From DATMXS01 sp050260275 (lineage in GTDB: Bacteria; Acidobacteriota; Terriglobia; Bryobacterales; Bryobacteraceae), in contig JBLNBX010000276.1 in the NCBI GenBank assembly GCA_050260275.1, forward strand, positions 1 through 25,125: 25,125 bases of DNA, written 5' to 3'. Under the pieces are notes generated by a model that was not told where the DNA came from, made no database searches, and saw only the letters and a program-made list of their open reading frames with translations. This document shows positions 23,626-25,125 of the stretch, piece after piece; the first letter of the stretch is position 1; the number at the start of each line of letters is the position of its first letter. The position numbers and the translations under genes were made by a program.

Positions 23626-24852
23626 ATGTCGCATCTAGCACGCAGGGATTTTCTTCGCGGCGCAGGAGCGGGAACCGCTGTGTTGAGCGCCGCCTCGTAC
23701 TCGCGGGTTCTCGGCGCCAACGATCGCATCAACCTCGGAGTCATAGGCTGCGGGGACCGTGGCACTTTCGATATGACCCTGTTTCTCAAGACAGGACAGG
23801 CCCAGGTCACGGCCCTCTGCGACGTATATGAGACTCAGATCAATCGCGCCCGCAAGCGGGGCGCGGCGGACGCCAAAGGTTTCGCGGATCACCGCAAGCT
23901 GCTGGAAACGCGCAACCTCGATGCCGTCCTCATAGCCACACCCGACCACTGGCACGCGGCCATCGCCATCGACGCGCTGAACGCCGGCAAAGACGTCTAC
24001 ATCGAGAAGCCGCTGACGCTCACCATCGAAGAGGGCCCGGCCATCGTAAAGGCTGCCCGCGTCAACAACCGCATCTGCCAGGTGGGTATGCAGCAGCGTT
24101 CCGGGGCGCACTACATCGAGGCCAAGGAGAAGTACATCGACTCCGGCAAGCTCGGCAAGATTACCCTGGTCCGCACCTGGTGGCACGGCAACGGCTACCA
24201 TCTGCGCCGCGCGCCCCAATCCCTGCAAACCAAGCCCGCCGACCTGGACTGGGCCCGCTTCCTCGGTCCCGTGAAGTGGCGCGATTACGATCCTCAGCAG
24301 TACTTCAACTGGCGGGCTTACCTGGACTTCGGTGGAGGCCAGATTACCGACCTGTTCACGCACTGGATCGATGTCGTCCACATGTTCATGGGCAAGGACA
24401 TCCCGACCAGCGCTGTCGCTTCGGGCGGCATCTACAACTACAAGGACGGCCGCACCGCCCCCGACACCATCATCGTCCTGCTCGAGTACCCGGCCGACTA
24501 CACGGTCACTTTCGAGGCAACACTCGTTCCCGGAATCTGGGGCGAAGGCATCGAGTTCTGCGGAACCGAGGCCCGGTTGTACATCGACCGTCAGAGATAT
24601 GAGGTTCGTACGCCTCCGCCGAGCTGGCGCGCTCCGGAGCCGCCTCCGGTCATCGTGAAGGGTCCGGACTACGACTTCACCATCGACCACGTAAAGAACT
24701 TCCTCGATTGCATGCGCAGCCGCAAACTGCCGAACGGCGATGTGCTGGTAGGGCACCGCTCGGCGCAGGCATCCCACCTCGGGAACATCGCCTACGCGCA
24801 GAAGCGGCGCATTGAGTTCGACCCCATCCGCGAGGAGATACAGCCGCTGTGA
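23626..24852 (+). CDS. Gfo/Idh/MocA family oxidoreductase with Tat signal
   Basis: A 408-residue NAD(P)-dependent sugar oxidoreductase-like protein. The N-terminus ARRDFLRGAGAG (5-16) is a twin-arginine signal with R6/R7. The Rossmann motif is GVIGCGDRG (38-46); the family EKP motif is YIEKPLTLT (125-133) with K128; TPDHWHAA (105-112) and a beta-sheet C-domain with DLFTHWIDVVHMF follow. Tat-exported members of this family are numerous in Acidobacteria, Bacteroidetes and Planctomycetes, where they are assumed to work on carbohydrates, folded with bound cofactor before export. The substrate is not known. ATG 23626 sits two or so bases past the predicted transcript start. The gene ends 18 bases before a large inverted repeat. 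Confidence 0.92.
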   Translation: MSHLARRDFLRGAGAGTAVLSAASYSRVLGANDRINLGVIGCGDRGTFDMTLFLKTGQAQVTALCDVYETQINRARKRGAADAKGFADHRKLLETRNLDAVLIATPDHWHAAIAIDALNAGKDVYIEKPLTLTIEEGPAIVKAARVNNRICQVGMQQRSGAHYIEAKEKYIDSGKLGKITLVRTWWHGNGYHLRRAPQSLQTKPADLDWARFLGPVKWRDYDPQQYFNWRAYLDFGGGQITDLFTHWIDVVHMFMGKDIPTSAVASGGIYNYKDGRTAPDTIIVLLEYPADYTVTFEATLVPGIWGEGIEFCGTEARLYIDRQRYEVRTPPPSWRAPEPPPVIVKGPDYDFTIDHVKNFLDCMRSRKLPNGDVLVGHRSAQASHLGNIAYAQKRRIEFDPIREEIQPL

Positions 24853-24870
24853 GCGGTGGGTTCCTGAGTT

Positions 24871-24936
24871 CTGGCCAGCGCTGAGCTACGCGCAGAAGTC
24901 GCGCAGCGAATTCCTGGGCTCAGCGCTGGCGGCCAG
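24871..24936 (-). repeat. third copy of the composite repeat core, inside a 12-base inverted repeat
   Basis: CCAGCGCTGAGC (24875-24886) and GCTCAGCGCTGG (24918-24929) are perfect inverted arms around a 31-base centre; outer CTGG and CCAG extend the pairing past a three-base bulge. Read on the minus strand, the right arm and centre give GAGCCCAGGAATTCGC and CTTCTGCGCGTA, matching the first halves of the repeats at 15485 and 15700. It may also act as the 3' end of the preceding gene. Confidence 0.7.
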
Positions 24937-25017
24937 TGGTTCTGTGGTGCGAAACCCCTGCTCGCCGCCTGTAGCCTGATCGGCGCGACTGCGCCCGCGC
25001 ACCTGAAAGCACACCTT

Positions 25018-25061
25018 TGTGGGGCGGACCCCCAGGTCCGCGGGCGCCCCCCAGGTCGCCC
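25018..25061. repeat. GGACC-family palindromes at window end
   Basis: GCGGACC (25024-25030) and GGTCCGC (25035-25041) repeat the arms seen at 15658-15674; a second, imperfect hairpin GGGCGCC/GGTCGCCC follows (25042-25061), echoing the GCGACC/GGTCGC palindrome at 15640. The rest to 25125 is GC-rich spacer with no gene seen. Confidence 0.7.
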
Positions 25062-25125
25062 CCTCGGGCGCGCAGTGCCGCCCACCGCCTGCGGCCGCGG
25101 GCGGCAAATGACGCCCCCAAGCGGG

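Noticed and set aside
23635..24777. Minus-strand frame of 380 codons opposite the Gfo/Idh/MocA gene
   Set aside because: The plus-strand gene has Tat, Rossmann and EKP motifs; the antisense frame has none.

Overview
The window is GC-rich chromosomal DNA that reads as a member of the Acidobacteriota, probably close to Bryobacterales/Solibacter. This placement is inference. It rests on a secreted VWFA-related protein of the type expanded in Acidobacteria (7437-8480), a Tat-exported Gfo/Idh/MocA oxidoreductase (23626-24852), a fused membrane/spermidine-synthase-like protein, and dispersed GGACC/GGTCC hairpin repeats. Nothing resembles a phage, plasmid, transposase gene, CRISPR array, tRNA or rRNA. 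Most genes are on the minus strand and are housekeeping or peripheral metabolism.

Layout. 1-720: 5' part of a TadG-like pilus/surface protein (minus, cut by the window edge). 831-1124: small unknown gene (plus), running tail-to-tail into galT. 1075-4487: minus-strand run of class III aminotransferase, class I methyltransferase, yraN and galT. 4731-7003: glmS-yjbQ, coupled by a GTGA overlap. 7004-7436: a structured non-coding stretch with a good sigma70-like promoter for glmS. 7437-9115: divergent pair of VWFA protein and AlkA-type DNA glycosylase. 9132-10498: comF-HNH pair. 10576-15360: gltX-glnS-carbamoyltransferase, tightly coupled. 15361-16004: a repeat island. 16005-17558: purH. 17679-18671: isocitrate dehydrogenase (plus). 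18784-22652: minus-strand run of fused spermidine-synthase-like membrane protein, xylose-isomerase-like protein and DUF2905. 22679-23167: unknown protein with a Cys/His cluster. 23216-23569: BON-domain exported protein. 23626-24852: Tat-signal oxidoreductase. 24853-25125: repeats again.

How the genes fit together. GlmS (glutamine to glucosamine-6-P), GltX/GlnS (Glu/Gln-tRNA), PurH (IMP) and isocitrate dehydrogenase are ordinary core functions. GalT, the xylose-isomerase-like protein and the Gfo/Idh/MocA oxidoreductase fit a polysaccharide-degrading soil lifestyle. The least explained items are: a NodU/TobZ-type O-carbamoyltransferase translationally coupled to glutaminyl-tRNA synthetase; a composite repeat family whose hairpins keep pairing while the arm sequence changes; and several genes with a -10-like box so close to the start codon that leaderless transcripts are likely, including one heptamer that can serve as a -10 in both directions.

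I did not find a clear new multi-gene defence or biosynthetic system. The carbamoyltransferase coupling and the repeat family are the best candidates for something undescribed.
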